A stretch of DNA of 64,000 bases from Candidatus Accumulibacter similis (GCA_013347225.1 CP054595.1:1364001-1428000), one strand, 5' to 3'. Shown: positions 25,853 through 35,887, counted from the stretch's first letter. Notes: generated by a model not told the origin, from the sequence alone. Program-made: numbers and translations.

Positions 25853-28800
25853 TCAGGCATAGTCGACGCGCACGTTGTCGTTGCTCAGCCACTCGCGCAG
25901 CGCCTGCAGCAGGCCATCCTCGAGCCGCACCCGGCTGGCGTCGCCAAAGACCAGTTCGCAGCTCGCTTCGGCATTGTGGTAGCTCAGGCGGATCGGGCAC
26001 TCGCCGGGGGTATAGGGCGCCAGCAGGCTGCGCAGCCGCTGCACGGCGTGACGCGCGTTGTTGCCACCGGCCTGGCCGTTGAGCGACAGCCGCAACTGTC
26101 GGGCGAAACGGCCCCGTGCTTCGGCAAGCGTCAGCAGCCGCTCGGCGACGACCTTGACGCGTCCTTCGCCGGCGAAGTCGTCACGCTGGATGCGTCCTTC
26201 GACGACGAGCACCTCGTCCTCCCGGATCTTCGCCCGTTCGCTCTCGAGCGACTCGTTGAACACCGAGACCTCGAGCGAAGTGCTGCCGTCGTCGAGCTGG
26301 ATGAACGCCATCCTGCCGCGCGCCGTGATCTTGCTGCGGACCGCTACGACCAGCCCGGCCAGCAGCTGGCTTTCCTTGCGCGCTTCGAGTGCCGCCAGCG
26401 GCCGGCGGACGAAGTGGGCGATCTCGGCCTGCACGGCGCGGAACGGGTGGCCGGAAAAGTAGAAGCCGAGGGCCAGCTTTTCCTCGTTGAGTTGCTGCCG
26501 CTCGCTCCATGGTGGCGCCTCGACATACAGCGGACCATGGCTGCGGGCATCGTCGCCGGTGTCGTCCAGCAGGTCGAAGAGGCTGACCTGCATGGCATTG
26601 CGTTCCGCCTGCTCGGCCGCCTCCATGGCGATGCCGACAGAGGCGAGCAGGCGGGCGCGCTGGCTGTCGAGCGTGTCGAAAGCGCCGGCGCGGATCAGCG
26701 CTTCGATCGTCCGGCGATTGACCAGACGCTTGTCGACGCGCCGGCAGAAGTCGAAGAGGTCCCGGAAGGGACCGTTGGCGGTGCGGGCGCGGATGATTGC
26801 CGTCACCGCCTGCTCGCCGGTGCCCTTGACGGCGCCGAGGCCGTAGCGGACGGTCCTGCGATCGACCGGGGTGAAGCGGTATTCGGAGGCGTTGACGTCG
26901 GGGCCGAGAATCGTCAGCCCGTTGGCGACGGCGTCATCGTGGAAGATCTTGACGGTATCGGTGAGGTCCATTTCGGACGACAGCGTCGCCGCCATGAAGG
27001 CTGCGCAGTGGTGTGCCTTGAGCCATGCCGTGTGGTAGGTGACGACGGCGTAGGCGGCGGTGTGCGACTTGTTGAAGCCGTACTCGGCGAACTTCTCCAT
27101 CAGGTCGAAGAGCTGCATCGCCAGCTTCTCGTCGTGTCCCTTCTTGCGCGCTCCTTCCCGCATCAGGTCGCGGTGCAGCGCCATTTCCTCCGCTTTCTTC
27201 TTGCCCATCGCCCGGCGCAGCAGGTCGGCAGCGCCCAGCGTGTAGCCGCCGATGATCTGCGCGATCTGCATCACCTGTTCCTGATAGACGATGACGCCGT
27301 AGGTCGGTTCGAGACAGGACTTGAGATCATCGATGTAATAGTCGATCTTCTGCTGCCCCTTCTTGCGCAGGATGAAGTCGTCCACCATCCCCGAACCGAG
27401 CGGTCCGGGACGATAGAGTGCGAGGACGGCAATGATGTCCTCGAAGCGGTCCGGCGCCAGCTTGCGCACGAGCTTCTTCATGCCCTCGGACTCGACCTGG
27501 AAGATCGCCGTCGTATTTCCGTCCTTGAGAATCTGGTAGGCCTGCGGATCGTCGAAGGCCAGCGTTTCGAGGTTCGGGCGCTCGCCGCTCAGACGTTCGA
27601 CGTACTGCAGCGCCAGCTCGATGATCGTCAGGTTGCGCAGTCCGAGGAAGTCGAACTTGACCAGCCCGATCTTCTCGACGTCGTCCTTGTCGAACTGCGA
27701 CACCACTGACCCACCGCCGTCGGCCGAGTACACCGGACAGAAGTCGGTCAGCTTGCCGGGGGCGATGAGGACGCCGCCAGCGTGCATGCCGACGTTGCGC
27801 GTCAGGTCCTCGAGGCGGCCGGCGAGATCGAAGAGCTGCCGCACCTCCTCCTCGTTGTCCAGACGCGCCTGCAGCTGCGGCTCGGCGGCGAGGGCCTTCG
27901 CCAGCGACAGCGGCTTGTTGGTCTCGACGGGGATCAGCTTCGACAACTGGTCACAGAAGTTGTACGGCAGATCGAGTACCCGGCCGACGTCGCGAATCAC
28001 CGCCTTGGACGACATCGTGCCGAAGGTGACGATCTGCGCCACGGCCGCGGCGCCATACCTCTGGCGCACGTATTCGATGACGCGCCAGCGGTTGTCCTGG
28101 CAGAAATCGATGTCGAAGTCGGGCATCGACACCCGCTCGGGGTTGAGGAAGCGCTCGAAGAGCAGCGCGTAGCGCAGGGGATCGAGGTCGGTGATGCCGA
28201 GCGCGTAGGCAACCACCGAGCCGGCGCCCGAGCCGCGCCCCGGGCCGACCGGACAGCCGTTGCGTTTCGCCCAGTTGATGAAGTCGGCGACGATCAGGAA
28301 GTAGCCCGGAAAGCCCATCTGGACGATGGTATCGGTCTCGAGTTGCAGGCGCGCGTCGTACGGCGGACGCTCCGCCTGCCGCACGGTGGCATCGGGGAAG
28401 AGCTGTTGCAGGCGCTGCTCGAGGCCGGCCACTGCCTGCTGGCGCAGGTAGTCGGCAAGCGTCACTCCTGGCGGCGTCGGGAAATCCGGCAGGTAGCTCT
28501 TGCCGAGGGTGAGCTGCAGGTTGCAGCGCCTGGCGATCTCGACCGAGTTGGCGAGTGCCGCCGGCAGGTCGGCGAACAGCTCGACCATCTCTTCGCCGCT
28601 CTTGAAGTACTGTTCCTCGCTGTAGAGGCGCGGGCGGCGTGCATCGCCGAGCATGTAGCCTTCGGCGATGCACACCCGCGCCTCGTGTGCGTTGAAGTCC
28701 TCGCGATCGAGGAACTGGATCGGGTGCGTGGCGACCAACGGCAGCCCGAGTTCTGCCGCCAGGTCGGCGGTGGCGGCAACCAGAAACTCCTGCTGCGCCA

Positions 28801-29326
28801 GCCCCGGGCGCTGGACTTCGAGGTAGAAGGCGTCGGCGAACAGCTCGCTCCAATGCCGCGCGCGTTCGGCAGCCTGGTCGCGGTGGCCCTGCAGGAGGGC
28901 CTCTCCAACGTCGCCGCCAGCGGCACCCGAGAGCGCGATGAGCCCGTCGACGCCGACTTCGCGCAGCATCAGGCGGCTGATCTCCGCCCGGCCGCGGACG
29001 CGTGGCGCCAGATAGGCGCGCGACAGCAGCTCGCAAAGCTTCAGGTAGCCGCGCTGCGAGCGGCAGAGCAGGAGCAGCCGGTGCGGACGATCGGCATCGG
29101 CCTCGTTGGCAATGAAGACGTCGCAGCCGAACAGCGGCTTGATCCCCTTGCTGCGTGCCGCCGAATGAAACTTGACGAGGCCAAATACGTTGGCCAGATC
29201 GGTCAGCGCCAGCGCCGGCATGCCGCAGGCAACCGCGCGGCCGACGGCAGCATCGAGACGGACGATGCCGTCCGTGATCGAGTACTCGCTGTGCAGGCGG
29301 AGGTGGATGTACGGTGTCGCGGACAT
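25853..29326 (-). CDS. dnaE: DNA polymerase III alpha subunit
   Basis: The 1157-residue replicative polymerase has a PHP domain (residues 5–270, IHLRLHSEYSITDG), the palm with GRGSGAGSVVAYALG and the catalytic MPDFDIDF aspartates (near residues 395–402), the fingers, and a C-terminal OB fold (about 985–1060; VVAVRSKITARGRMAFIQLDD) plus tail. The usual length is about 1160. No neighbour shares its transcript clearly; the parA gene lies 119 bases upstream. Confidence 0.97.
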   Translation of the reverse strand: MSATPYIHLRLHSEYSITDGIVRLDAAVGRAVACGMPALALTDLANVFGLVKFHSAARSKGIKPLFGCDVFIANEADADRPHRLLLLCRSQRGYLKLCELLSRAYLAPRVRGRAEISRLMLREVGVDGLIALSGAAGGDVGEALLQGHRDQAAERARHWSELFADAFYLEVQRPGLAQQEFLVAATADLAAELGLPLVATHPIQFLDREDFNAHEARVCIAEGYMLGDARRPRLYSEEQYFKSGEEMVELFADLPAALANSVEIARRCNLQLTLGKSYLPDFPTPPGVTLADYLRQQAVAGLEQRLQQLFPDATVRQAERPPYDARLQLETDTIVQMGFPGYFLIVADFINWAKRNGCPVGPGRGSGAGSVVAYALGITDLDPLRYALLFERFLNPERVSMPDFDIDFCQDNRWRVIEYVRQRYGAAAVAQIVTFGTMSSKAVIRDVGRVLDLPYNFCDQLSKLIPVETNKPLSLAKALAAEPQLQARLDNEEEVRQLFDLAGRLEDLTRNVGMHAGGVLIAPGKLTDFCPVYSADGGGSVVSQFDKDDVEKIGLVKFDFLGLRNLTIIELALQYVERLSGERPNLETLAFDDPQAYQILKDGNTTAIFQVESEGMKKLVRKLAPDRFEDIIAVLALYRPGPLGSGMVDDFILRKKGQQKIDYYIDDLKSCLEPTYGVIVYQEQVMQIAQIIGGYTLGAADLLRRAMGKKKAEEMALHRDLMREGARKKGHDEKLAMQLFDLMEKFAEYGFNKSHTAAYAVVTYHTAWLKAHHCAAFMAATLSSEMDLTDTVKIFHDDAVANGLTILGPDVNASEYRFTPVDRRTVRYGLGAVKGTGEQAVTAIIRARTANGPFRDLFDFCRRVDKRLVNRRTIEALIRAGAFDTLDSQRARLLASVGIAMEAAEQAERNAMQVSLFDLLDDTGDDARSHGPLYVEAPPWSERQQLNEEKLALGFYFSGHPFRAVQAEIAHFVRRPLAALEARKESQLLAGLVVAVRSKITARGRMAFIQLDDGSTSLEVSVFNESLESERAKIREDEVLVVEGRIQRDDFAGEGRVKVVAERLLTLAEARGRFARQLRLSLNGQAGGNNARHAVQRLRSLLAPYTPGECPIRLSYHNAEASCELVFGDASRVRLEDGLLQALREWLSNDNVRVDYA

Positions 29327-29420
29327 GCGCGCATTCTACTCCGCGGCGCGCATCAGCAGACGCCAGGCGGGCGGTGCGCGGATCCCGGTGCCGACGGTGA
29401 TGCCGGCCCGCGGCGGCGTG

Positions 29421-29438
29421 CCCCGGACCGATCCGGGG
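29421..29438. other. GC-rich hairpin between parA and dnaE
   Basis: CCCCGGA-CCGA-TCCGGGG forms a 7-bp stem with a 4-base loop, about 8 bases beyond the parA stop on the minus strand. There is no T-run, so it is not a standard intrinsic terminator; it might stabilise the parA 3' end. Confidence 0.35.
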
Positions 29439-29445
29439 CGGCAGC

Positions 29446-30069
29446 TCAGCTATTCACCCAGTCGATGATCGGTTGCCACTGCTCGAGGTCCTTCGCTGCG
29501 CGTGATGCCGAGAGGTCGAACATGGTCATGCCGTGCATCGTTGTCTGCACGTAGAGCTGCGTCGTCCGCAGGTGCGTCAGCACCGGCAGATCGTACTTGG
29601 CGAGAAAGCGTTCGAGTTCGGCAGCGGCGCGGGTGCGCGGATCGACGCGCATGCCGACGACGGCAACGAACGCCTGTTCGTTGCGCACCGCCTTTTCTTC
29701 CAGGAGCACGTCGAGAAAGTGGCGGGTGGCAAGAATGTCGAACAGCGAAGGTTGCACCGGCACCAGCACCCGGTTGACCTGCTTGACGACCGTGTCGAGC
29801 GCCTTGCCGTGGAGGCCCGCTGGCGTGTCGAGGATGACGTGCGTGGTCCCTTTCGGCGGCTTGGCCGTCTTGCCGGGTTCGATCTCCCAACTGCGAATGG
29901 TCGGCAACAGCGAGGGCCGCAGGTGCAGCCATTCGCGCGAAGATTGCTGGCGGTCGACGTCGCCGAGCATCACGCGATGACCGCAACGCGCCAGATGGCC
30001 GGCGAGGTTGACCGCCAGCGTCGATTTTCCCGAACCGCCCTTGGGATTGGCAATCAGAAAGGATTTCAT
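29446..30069 (-). CDS. ParA/MinD-type ATPase, orphan
   Basis: The 207-residue protein has the deviant Walker A motif PKGGSGKST (residues 9–17), an ILDTPAG switch II/Walker B region and VPVQPSLFDILATRHF. ParA family members use ATP-driven dimerisation to position cargo such as DNA or protein complexes. No parB or parS is beside it, and the chromosomal parAB pair is not in this window. The ATG overlaps the stop of the TAXI gene by 4 bases (ATGA), so its partner is more likely the TAXI or oxidoreductase product than a plasmid. Confidence 0.86.
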   Translation of the reverse strand: MKSFLIANPKGGSGKSTLAVNLAGHLARCGHRVMLGDVDRQQSSREWLHLRPSLLPTIRSWEIEPGKTAKPPKGTTHVILDTPAGLHGKALDTVVKQVNRVLVPVQPSLFDILATRHFLDVLLEEKAVRNEQAFVAVVGMRVDPRTRAAAELERFLAKYDLPVLTHLRTTQLYVQTTMHGMTMFDLSASRAAKDLEQWQPIIDWVNS

Positions 30070-31421
30070 TTCTTGTCGTCTCCGTTCTCGTTCTTGTCGT
30101 TCCTGGCGCCGAGGTTGCGCAGCTCGTCACGAACCAGGTTGATGTGCTCGCGCAAAGTGTAAAGCAGATCGCTGAAGGCCAGCGGAATCTTGAGCGTGCT
30201 CGCCGTATCCTCGATCGCCCGCAGCTTGCGCGCGTACTCGTCGTGTCGTGCCGGATCGTCGTGCCGTCGCAGGTCGCTTTCGAGCACCTTGAGGTCTCCG
30301 TAGCAACGGATGATCCTGGACCGGACGCGCCAGCTGTAGATCGACGGCGCGAACTTGAGCAAAGGCAGCAACAGCATGACCAGCGGCAGGATCATGACGA
30401 ACAGGCGCTCGACGAGTACCGCCACCCAGAAAGGCAGGTAGCGCTGCAGGAAGGGTGGTCCCGACTTGTAGTAGCGCTCGGCTTCGGGTGACAGCGCGAA
30501 GCTGCGATCGCGATACGCCGGGAACTCCCCGGCCCGCTGGAAGAAGCCGCCTTTGCCGTTGACCTCGGTCATCGCCTGCAGCAGCAGGCTGACCAGCGCC
30601 GGGTGCAGATCCTCGCGGACGATGACGTTGGCAGTGGTCGCCAGCAGCACCGTATCGCGCGGTGGCAGGTCGCGGACGAGGTTCACGACGCCGCGCGGCA
30701 GGACGATCTTCGCCAGGAACGGGAACAGCCGCAGGTAGGCATCGGCCTGGCTGAAGCTGACCACGCGCAAACCCGGTGAACGCAGCATCACCTGCACGAC
30801 GGGGGCCTCCTGTGCGGCGACGATGAACGCGGCATCGATCTCCTCGCGCTGCAGGGCCTCGGCTGCACCCAACCCGGCCAGCGGCAGCAGGTTGGGGCTG
30901 TCGGCCTTGATGTCGTTGGCGGCAAGGAGTTGCAGCGCCAGGCCGCGGATGCCGCTGCCATCCTCGCCGACGGCAATTCGCCGGCCGTTGAGGTGATGGA
31001 GCTTGTCCACGCGTGGCTCGCCACGGTAGAACACCCACACCGGTTCGTAGGCGACGCTGCCCAGCGAGCGCAGCGGACCGGGGTCGTCGTCATCTTCACC
31101 CGCTGGCCTGGCAAACACCCCGCCCTGGACGAAGGCGACATCGGCTTCGCCGTTCTCGAGACGCCGGACGTTCTCGTATGAACCGGCCGAGCTCATCACC
31201 TCGAGGGTGATCCCCTTGCTGGCGAGCACGGCAGCATAGCGCTGGGCATAGGCATGGTAGGCGCCGGCCTCGCTGCCGGTGCTGATCGTTATCCGCCGTG
31301 GCGGCTCGGGGGCAACGAACTGGTAGGCAATGACGAGGCCGACGGCGGTGACCAGGATGATCGGCCACGCCGTCGCCAGCATGAAGCGCAGGGCGATCAG
31401 GCGGGCACGCAGGCGCTCCAT
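30066..31421 (-). CDS. TAXI-family TRAP-type solute-binding protein with two membrane anchors
   Basis: The 451-residue protein has an N-terminal helix (about residues 12–34), then the TAXI binding domain (RRITISTGSEAGAYHAYAQR, then NGEADVAFVQGGV), about residues 42–310, and a C-terminal helix pair (about 330–360, VLVERLFVMILPLVMLLLPL) followed by a charged cytoplasmic tail. Ordinary TAXI proteins bind small organic acids for a TRAP permease, but no permease gene is near. The membrane-held form with a tail suggests sensing or signalling rather than simple uptake; inference. Its ATG shares one base with the stop of the oxidoreductase gene. Confidence 0.85.
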   Translation of the reverse strand: MERLRARLIALRFMLATAWPIILVTAVGLVIAYQFVAPEPPRRITISTGSEAGAYHAYAQRYAAVLASKGITLEVMSSAGSYENVRRLENGEADVAFVQGGVFARPAGEDDDDPGPLRSLGSVAYEPVWVFYRGEPRVDKLHHLNGRRIAVGEDGSGIRGLALQLLAANDIKADSPNLLPLAGLGAAEALQREEIDAAFIVAAQEAPVVQVMLRSPGLRVVSFSQADAYLRLFPFLAKIVLPRGVVNLVRDLPPRDTVLLATTANVIVREDLHPALVSLLLQAMTEVNGKGGFFQRAGEFPAYRDRSFALSPEAERYYKSGPPFLQRYLPFWVAVLVERLFVMILPLVMLLLPLLKFAPSIYSWRVRSRIIRCYGDLKVLESDLRRHDDPARHDEYARKLRAIEDTASTLKIPLAFSDLLYTLREHINLVRDELRNLGARNDKNENGDDKK

Positions 31422-32395
31422 CAGGGCAGCAGGACGGTCGAGCCGGTGTGCTTGCGCGCCTCGAGATCGCGGTGGGCCTTGACGACGTCGGCCAGCGGGT
31501 AGGTCTGATTGATCTCCACCCTGAGCTTGCCGGCGGCGACGACGGCGAACAGGTCGGCGCCAAGGGCCAGCAGGTCATCACGCCGCGCCGTGTAATGCAT
31601 CAGGGTCGGTCGGGTTAGGAAGAGCGAACCCTTCTGTGACAGCAGCAGCGGGTCGAACGGTGGCACCGGGCCGGATGCATTGCCGAAGCTGACCATCATG
31701 CCGCAGATTCGCAGGCAGTCGAGCGAGCCGGCGAAGGTGTCCTTGCCGACGCCGTCGTACACGACGGAGACTCCTTCGCCATTGGTGATCTCGCGCACCC
31801 GGCGTGGGAAGTCCTCGCGTGTGTAGTCGATGACGTGATCGCAGCCGTGGGCCGCGGCAAGGGCGGCCTTGGCCGCAGTCGACACGGTGCCGATGACGGT
31901 GGCGCCGAGCGCCTTGGCCCACTGGCAGGCGAGCAGGCCGACGCCGCCGGCGGCGGCGTGGATCAGCACGGTGTCACCGGCCTGCACGCGGTAGGTGCGG
32001 CGCAACAGGTAGGCGCTGGTCAGCCCCTGCAGCATCATCGCCGCTGCCGGCATGAAGTCGATCGTCTCCGGCAGCTTGAGCAGGCGGTCGGCTGGCAGGC
32101 AGCGCACCTGGCTGTAGGCGCCGACCGGGCCCCCGGCGTAGGCGACGCGATCGCCGGGGCAGAAGTCGCTGACCTCGCTGCCGACCGCCTCGACGACGCC
32201 GGCCGCCTCGAGGCCGAGACCGTTCGGCAGTTGCAGAGGGTAAAGGCCGCTGCGGTGGTAGATGTCGATGTAGTTGAGGCCGACAGCCCGGTGCCGGACG
32301 CGCACTTCACCGGGCTGTGGGTCGCCGACCGCGACCTCCTCCCAGGACATCACTTCGGGGCCCCCGGTGCGGCGGATACGAATGGCGAATGGCAT
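31421..32395 (-). CDS. qor: NAD(P)H:quinone oxidoreductase (zinc-free MDR family)
   Basis: The 324-residue medium-chain reductase has the QOR signature: GLNYIDIYHRSGLYPLQLP and GLEAAGVVEAVG near the N-terminus, and a Rossmann NADP site AAAGGVGLLACQWAKALGA (about residues 150–168). It lacks the structural zinc cysteines. It reduces quinones by one electron with NADPH. The gene begins a three-gene overlapping run with the TAXI and ParA genes (1- and 4-base overlaps). Confidence 0.88.
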   Translation of the reverse strand: MPFAIRIRRTGGPEVMSWEEVAVGDPQPGEVRVRHRAVGLNYIDIYHRSGLYPLQLPNGLGLEAAGVVEAVGSEVSDFCPGDRVAYAGGPVGAYSQVRCLPADRLLKLPETIDFMPAAAMMLQGLTSAYLLRRTYRVQAGDTVLIHAAAGGVGLLACQWAKALGATVIGTVSTAAKAALAAAHGCDHVIDYTREDFPRRVREITNGEGVSVVYDGVGKDTFAGSLDCLRICGMMVSFGNASGPVPPFDPLLLSQKGSLFLTRPTLMHYTARRDDLLALGADLFAVVAAGKLRVEINQTYPLADVVKAHRDLEARKHTGSTVLLP

Positions 32396-32617
32396 GAAAG
32401 TCTCCTCGGCGTGGCTAACGCGACAGTCTAGTGCGCCGCCCGCTTCTTAGGCAAGCACCAAAACCCCTTTGCCGGCTGCCACTTGCCGCGTTTCAGAGGT
32501 GGTCGTGCACAGGCTTGTCCACAAGATTGGGGGCAAAAGCGGCAGCGAAGACGGCGCGCCGTTCGCTTGCTCGTGCGCCACCTCGTGGCTGGGCCGCGGC
32601 GATCGCCTGCCGGGCGC

Positions 32618-34792
32618 TCAGGCAGGCGTCAGGCGGGCCATGCTCAGGACGAGCCACTTCGTGCCGCCGCTGCCGAAATTGATCTGCACGCGTGCCTGCT
32701 CGCCGGACCCCTCGCTGGCGACGATGATGCCGACACCAAAACGGGCGTGGCGCACGCTCTGGCCAATGCACATGCCGCTGTCGCCAGCCGCCCGGTAGTT
32801 GCTGGTCGAAGGGCTCGCTGCGCGCGTTGCGCCACTCGCCCGACTGCTGCGACGCAACAGCTCGGCCGGCAGCTCGTCGAGGAACAGCGATGGCAGACAG
32901 TAGCGCGTCTGGCCATGCAGCAGGCGGGTCTGCGCATGCGTCAGGTAGAGCCGGCGGCGTGCGCGCGTGACGGCGACGTACATCAGTCGGCGTTCCTCCT
33001 CGATGCCGTCGCGCTCCTGCGCGGCGTTCTCGTGCGGAAACAGGCCCTGTTCGAGACCGGTGATGAAGACGACATCGAACTCGAGTCCCTTGGCCGAGTG
33101 CACGGTCATCAGTTGCACGGCTTCCTGGTCGTCACCGGCCTGATGTTCGCCGGCTTCGAGCGAGGCGTGCGCGAGAAAGGCGGCGAGGCGGTCGCCAGCG
33201 TTGCGACCGCTCTCGTCGGCCGCCGTCGTGGCGTCGTCGGCAACGAAGACGGTGGCCGCGTTGATCAGTTCGTCGAGGTTCTCCAGTCGGTCCTGGCCAT
33301 CCCTGTCGCTCAGGTAATGCTGCCGCAGACCGCTGCGATCGATGACCTGCTCGATCACCTCCGGCAGGGGCAGCGCCGCCGTTTCGCCGCGCAGGGCCTC
33401 GATCAGCGCAATGAAGCGGGCGATGGCGCTGCCGCTCTTGCCGGGAAGACTCGCGGCGGCGTTGTAGAGACTCGACTGCGTTGCGCGAGCCGCCTCCTGC
33501 AGCGACTCGATGCTGCGCGTGCCGATTCCCCGCGTGGGAAAATTGACGACCCTGGAGAAGGCCGTATCGTCATCGGGGTTGACGATCAGGCGCAGGTAGG
33601 CAAGCGCATGCCGGATCTCCTGGCGGTCGAAGAAACGCAGCCCGCCGTGCACCCGATACGGAATGGCGGCCGTGAAGAGCTGGTGCTCGAGGACCCGCGA
33701 CTGCGCGTTCGACCGGTAGAGGAGGGCGATCTGCTGCCGGGAAACGCCTTCCCGGACCAGTTCGGCGATCTCGTCGACGATCTGGCGCGCTTCTTCGGAG
33801 TCGGAGAAAGCCTCATAGACGCGTATGGGTTCGCCGGCGCCCGCTTCGGTCCACAGATTCTTGCCCAGGCGGCCACGATTCTGCCTGATCAGCGCGTTGG
33901 CGGCGTCCAGAATGTTGCCCTGCGAACGGTAGTTCTGCTCCAGGCGAATGACGCTCGCCAGCTCGAATTCGCGCTGCAGGTCGCGCATGTTGCCGATCTC
34001 GGCGCCGCGAAAGGCGTAGATCGACTGGTCGTCATCGCCGACGGCGAAGAGGCATGCCGCGGGCACTTCCGGATGGGCGCTGCCGTGCCCGGCGAGCAGT
34101 TTCAGCCAGGCGTACTGGAGGCGGTTGGTGTCCTGGAATTCGTCGACCAGGATGTGCCGGAAGCGCGCCTGGTAGTGCTGACGCAGTGGCTCGTTGCGCT
34201 GCAGGAGTTCGTACGAGCGCAGCAGGAGTTCGGCGAAGTCGACGACGCCTTCGCGCTGGCACTGCCGCTCGTACTCGCCGTACCATTCGATGCGGCGACT
34301 GGTGTAACGGTCGTAGGCCTCCGCCTGCGCCGCGCGGATTCCCTGTTCCTTGTGGGCGTTGATGAACTGCATCAGCTCGCGGGGCGGGTACTTCTGGTCA
34401 TCGACGGCGAGCGCCTTGAGCAGGCGCTTGATCGCTGCCAGCTGGTCGGCGGCGTCGAGAATCTGGAATTGCGCCGGCAGTCCCGCTTCGCGATGGTGCG
34501 CCCGCAGAAGGCGGTTGCACAGCCCGTGGAAGGTGCCGATCCACATGCCGCGGGTGTTGATCGGCAGCATCGCCGCCAGGCGGGTCAGCATTTCCTTGGC
34601 CGCCTTGTTGGTGAAGGTGACGGCGAGGATTCCTGAGGGAGCGACCTGGCCGGTCGAGATCAGCCAGGCGATGCGCGTCGTCAGCACGCGCGTCTTGCCG
34701 CTGCCGGCGCCGGCAAGGATCAGCGCATGCTGCGGCGGGAGGGTCACGGCGGCGAGCTGCGGTGGGTTGAGATGGGCAAGCAGGTCGGACAT
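32618..34792 (-). CDS. uvrD: UvrD/Rep/PcrA-type DNA helicase
   Basis: The 724-residue superfamily 1A 3'-5' helicase has Walker A AGAGSGKT (residues 27–34), TFTNKAAKEM, motif II VDEFQDTN, GDDDQSIYAFRGA, LEQNYRSQGNIL, and motifs V–VI TVHSAKGLEFD and YVAVTRARRRLYL. The C-terminus ends in a Tudor-like RNA-polymerase-binding module (VRHARFGVGIIV). Functions in mismatch and excision repair are known for the family. The gene stands alone, 222 bases from qor; that gap contains no gene. Confidence 0.95.
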   Translation of the reverse strand: MSDLLAHLNPPQLAAVTLPPQHALILAGAGSGKTRVLTTRIAWLISTGQVAPSGILAVTFTNKAAKEMLTRLAAMLPINTRGMWIGTFHGLCNRLLRAHHREAGLPAQFQILDAADQLAAIKRLLKALAVDDQKYPPRELMQFINAHKEQGIRAAQAEAYDRYTSRRIEWYGEYERQCQREGVVDFAELLLRSYELLQRNEPLRQHYQARFRHILVDEFQDTNRLQYAWLKLLAGHGSAHPEVPAACLFAVGDDDQSIYAFRGAEIGNMRDLQREFELASVIRLEQNYRSQGNILDAANALIRQNRGRLGKNLWTEAGAGEPIRVYEAFSDSEEARQIVDEIAELVREGVSRQQIALLYRSNAQSRVLEHQLFTAAIPYRVHGGLRFFDRQEIRHALAYLRLIVNPDDDTAFSRVVNFPTRGIGTRSIESLQEAARATQSSLYNAAASLPGKSGSAIARFIALIEALRGETAALPLPEVIEQVIDRSGLRQHYLSDRDGQDRLENLDELINAATVFVADDATTAADESGRNAGDRLAAFLAHASLEAGEHQAGDDQEAVQLMTVHSAKGLEFDVVFITGLEQGLFPHENAAQERDGIEEERRLMYVAVTRARRRLYLTHAQTRLLHGQTRYCLPSLFLDELPAELLRRSSRASGATRAASPSTSNYRAAGDSGMCIGQSVRHARFGVGIIVASEGSGEQARVQINFGSGGTKWLVLSMARLTPA

Positions 34793-35044
34793 CTATCGCT
34801 TCAGGCGAGTCGGGTGTGACGGATTATAGCGGTCGCGCCCGCGGCCGGAGTCGCCTTTCGCGGGCCGGCTGCCGGGCACGGCGGTGCCGCGGGAGCGCTC
34901 GTCGGTGACTTCTCGTCGCCATTCGTGCGCGCCAGCCGCCGAAGACCACTAGAATGGCGATCTGGCGGCAAGCGGCGGTCATCGAGCCAGTCTGGCGGCA
35001 GGGTTGCCGATGTGGTCAGTGCGCGCGTGAGCTCGGAGGGAGTG

Positions 35045-35887
35045 ATGGCACAGGAGATGGCAGCGGAGCTGATCGAAAGGACGCTGAAGGGGATCAGCAT
35101 TCCCGCGCGACCGCAGGTGCTCGTGCGGCTCGACAGCGAGCTGGCAAAGGATGATCCCGAACCCGTGGCCATCGTCCGCCTGATCAGCAGCGACGTCGTT
35201 CTTTCGGCGGCCATGCTGAAAACGGTGAACTCGCCGTTTTTCGGTCTGTCGCGCAGGATCAGCTCGGTGGCGCAGGCGGTGAACATGCTCGGCCTGAAGA
35301 TGACCGCGCGCATCGTCACTGGGTTGGTACTGCGCATGACCATGGGAGGCAGGCAGGCGTCGCTCGAGCGCTTCTGGGACACGGCCGAAAAAGTGGCCTG
35401 CATCTCGAGTTACGTCGCATCGACCCTCCCCAGGGGACCGCGCGACGAAGCGTACTGCTTCGGCCTTTTCCGCGATATCGGTATCCCGATGCTGCTGCAC
35501 AAGTTTGCCGACTATCGGCAGACCCTGGTCTTGGCCGACAACAGTGTCGATCGGCCGATGACGGTACTCGAGGAGGAGCGGCATGCCACCGACCATGCAA
35601 CGCTCGGGTATCTGGTGGCGCGGAGCTGGTTCCTGCCGGAGGCAATCTGCGAAGGAATCCGTTACCACCATGACCCGTCGGTCTTCGACAGCCGGGGTCT
35701 GCTCGACCCCATGGCCCTCGTGCTGATCGCGATCAACGCGCTCGCCGAGCACCTGCACGACGAGTATTTCCGCATGCGCGCCAATGCGACCTGGCAGCAG
35801 ATGGCAGATCCCGCGCTCGCCTGGCTGGGGCTCTCCGAAGACGAATACTGCGACTTGCGGGAAGAAGTAACGGCGTTGGCGCTGTGA
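35045..35887 (+). CDS. HDOD domain protein
   Basis: The 280-residue all-helical protein matches the HDOD domain (HD-related output domain) from about residue 10 to 215: LISSDVVLSAAMLKTVNSPF, AVNMLGLKM and HATLGYLVARSW. HDOD proteins are usually signalling outputs that have lost part of the HD metal site. The ATG at 35045 is preceded by a strong GGAGGGAG site; the frame is open further up without family sequence. No partner signal-transduction gene is nearby, so the input is unknown. Confidence 0.85.
   Translation: MAQEMAAELIERTLKGISIPARPQVLVRLDSELAKDDPEPVAIVRLISSDVVLSAAMLKTVNSPFFGLSRRISSVAQAVNMLGLKMTARIVTGLVLRMTMGGRQASLERFWDTAEKVACISSYVASTLPRGPRDEAYCFGLFRDIGIPMLLHKFADYRQTLVLADNSVDRPMTVLEEERHATDHATLGYLVARSWFLPEAICEGIRYHHDPSVFDSRGLLDPMALVLIAINALAEHLHDEYFRMRANATWQQMADPALAWLGLSEDEYCDLREEVTALAL

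Noticed and set aside
27782..29554. 590-residue open frame antisense to dnaE
   Set aside because: dnaE covers the same bases with conserved motifs throughout; the antisense frame has no family features.
29446..30069. ParA gene as a sign of an integrated plasmid
   Set aside because: No parB, replication gene, integrase or att-like repeats nearby, and it overlaps a chromosomal-type TAXI gene.
32515..32523. TTGTCCACA resembling a DnaA box in the qor–uvrD gap
   Set aside because: A single near-match with no AT-rich stretch, no cluster and no dnaA/dnaN/gyrB genes; not evidence for an origin.
32483..34636. 717-residue open frame antisense to uvrD
   Set aside because: All helicase motifs lie on the other strand; long antisense frames are expected at this base composition.
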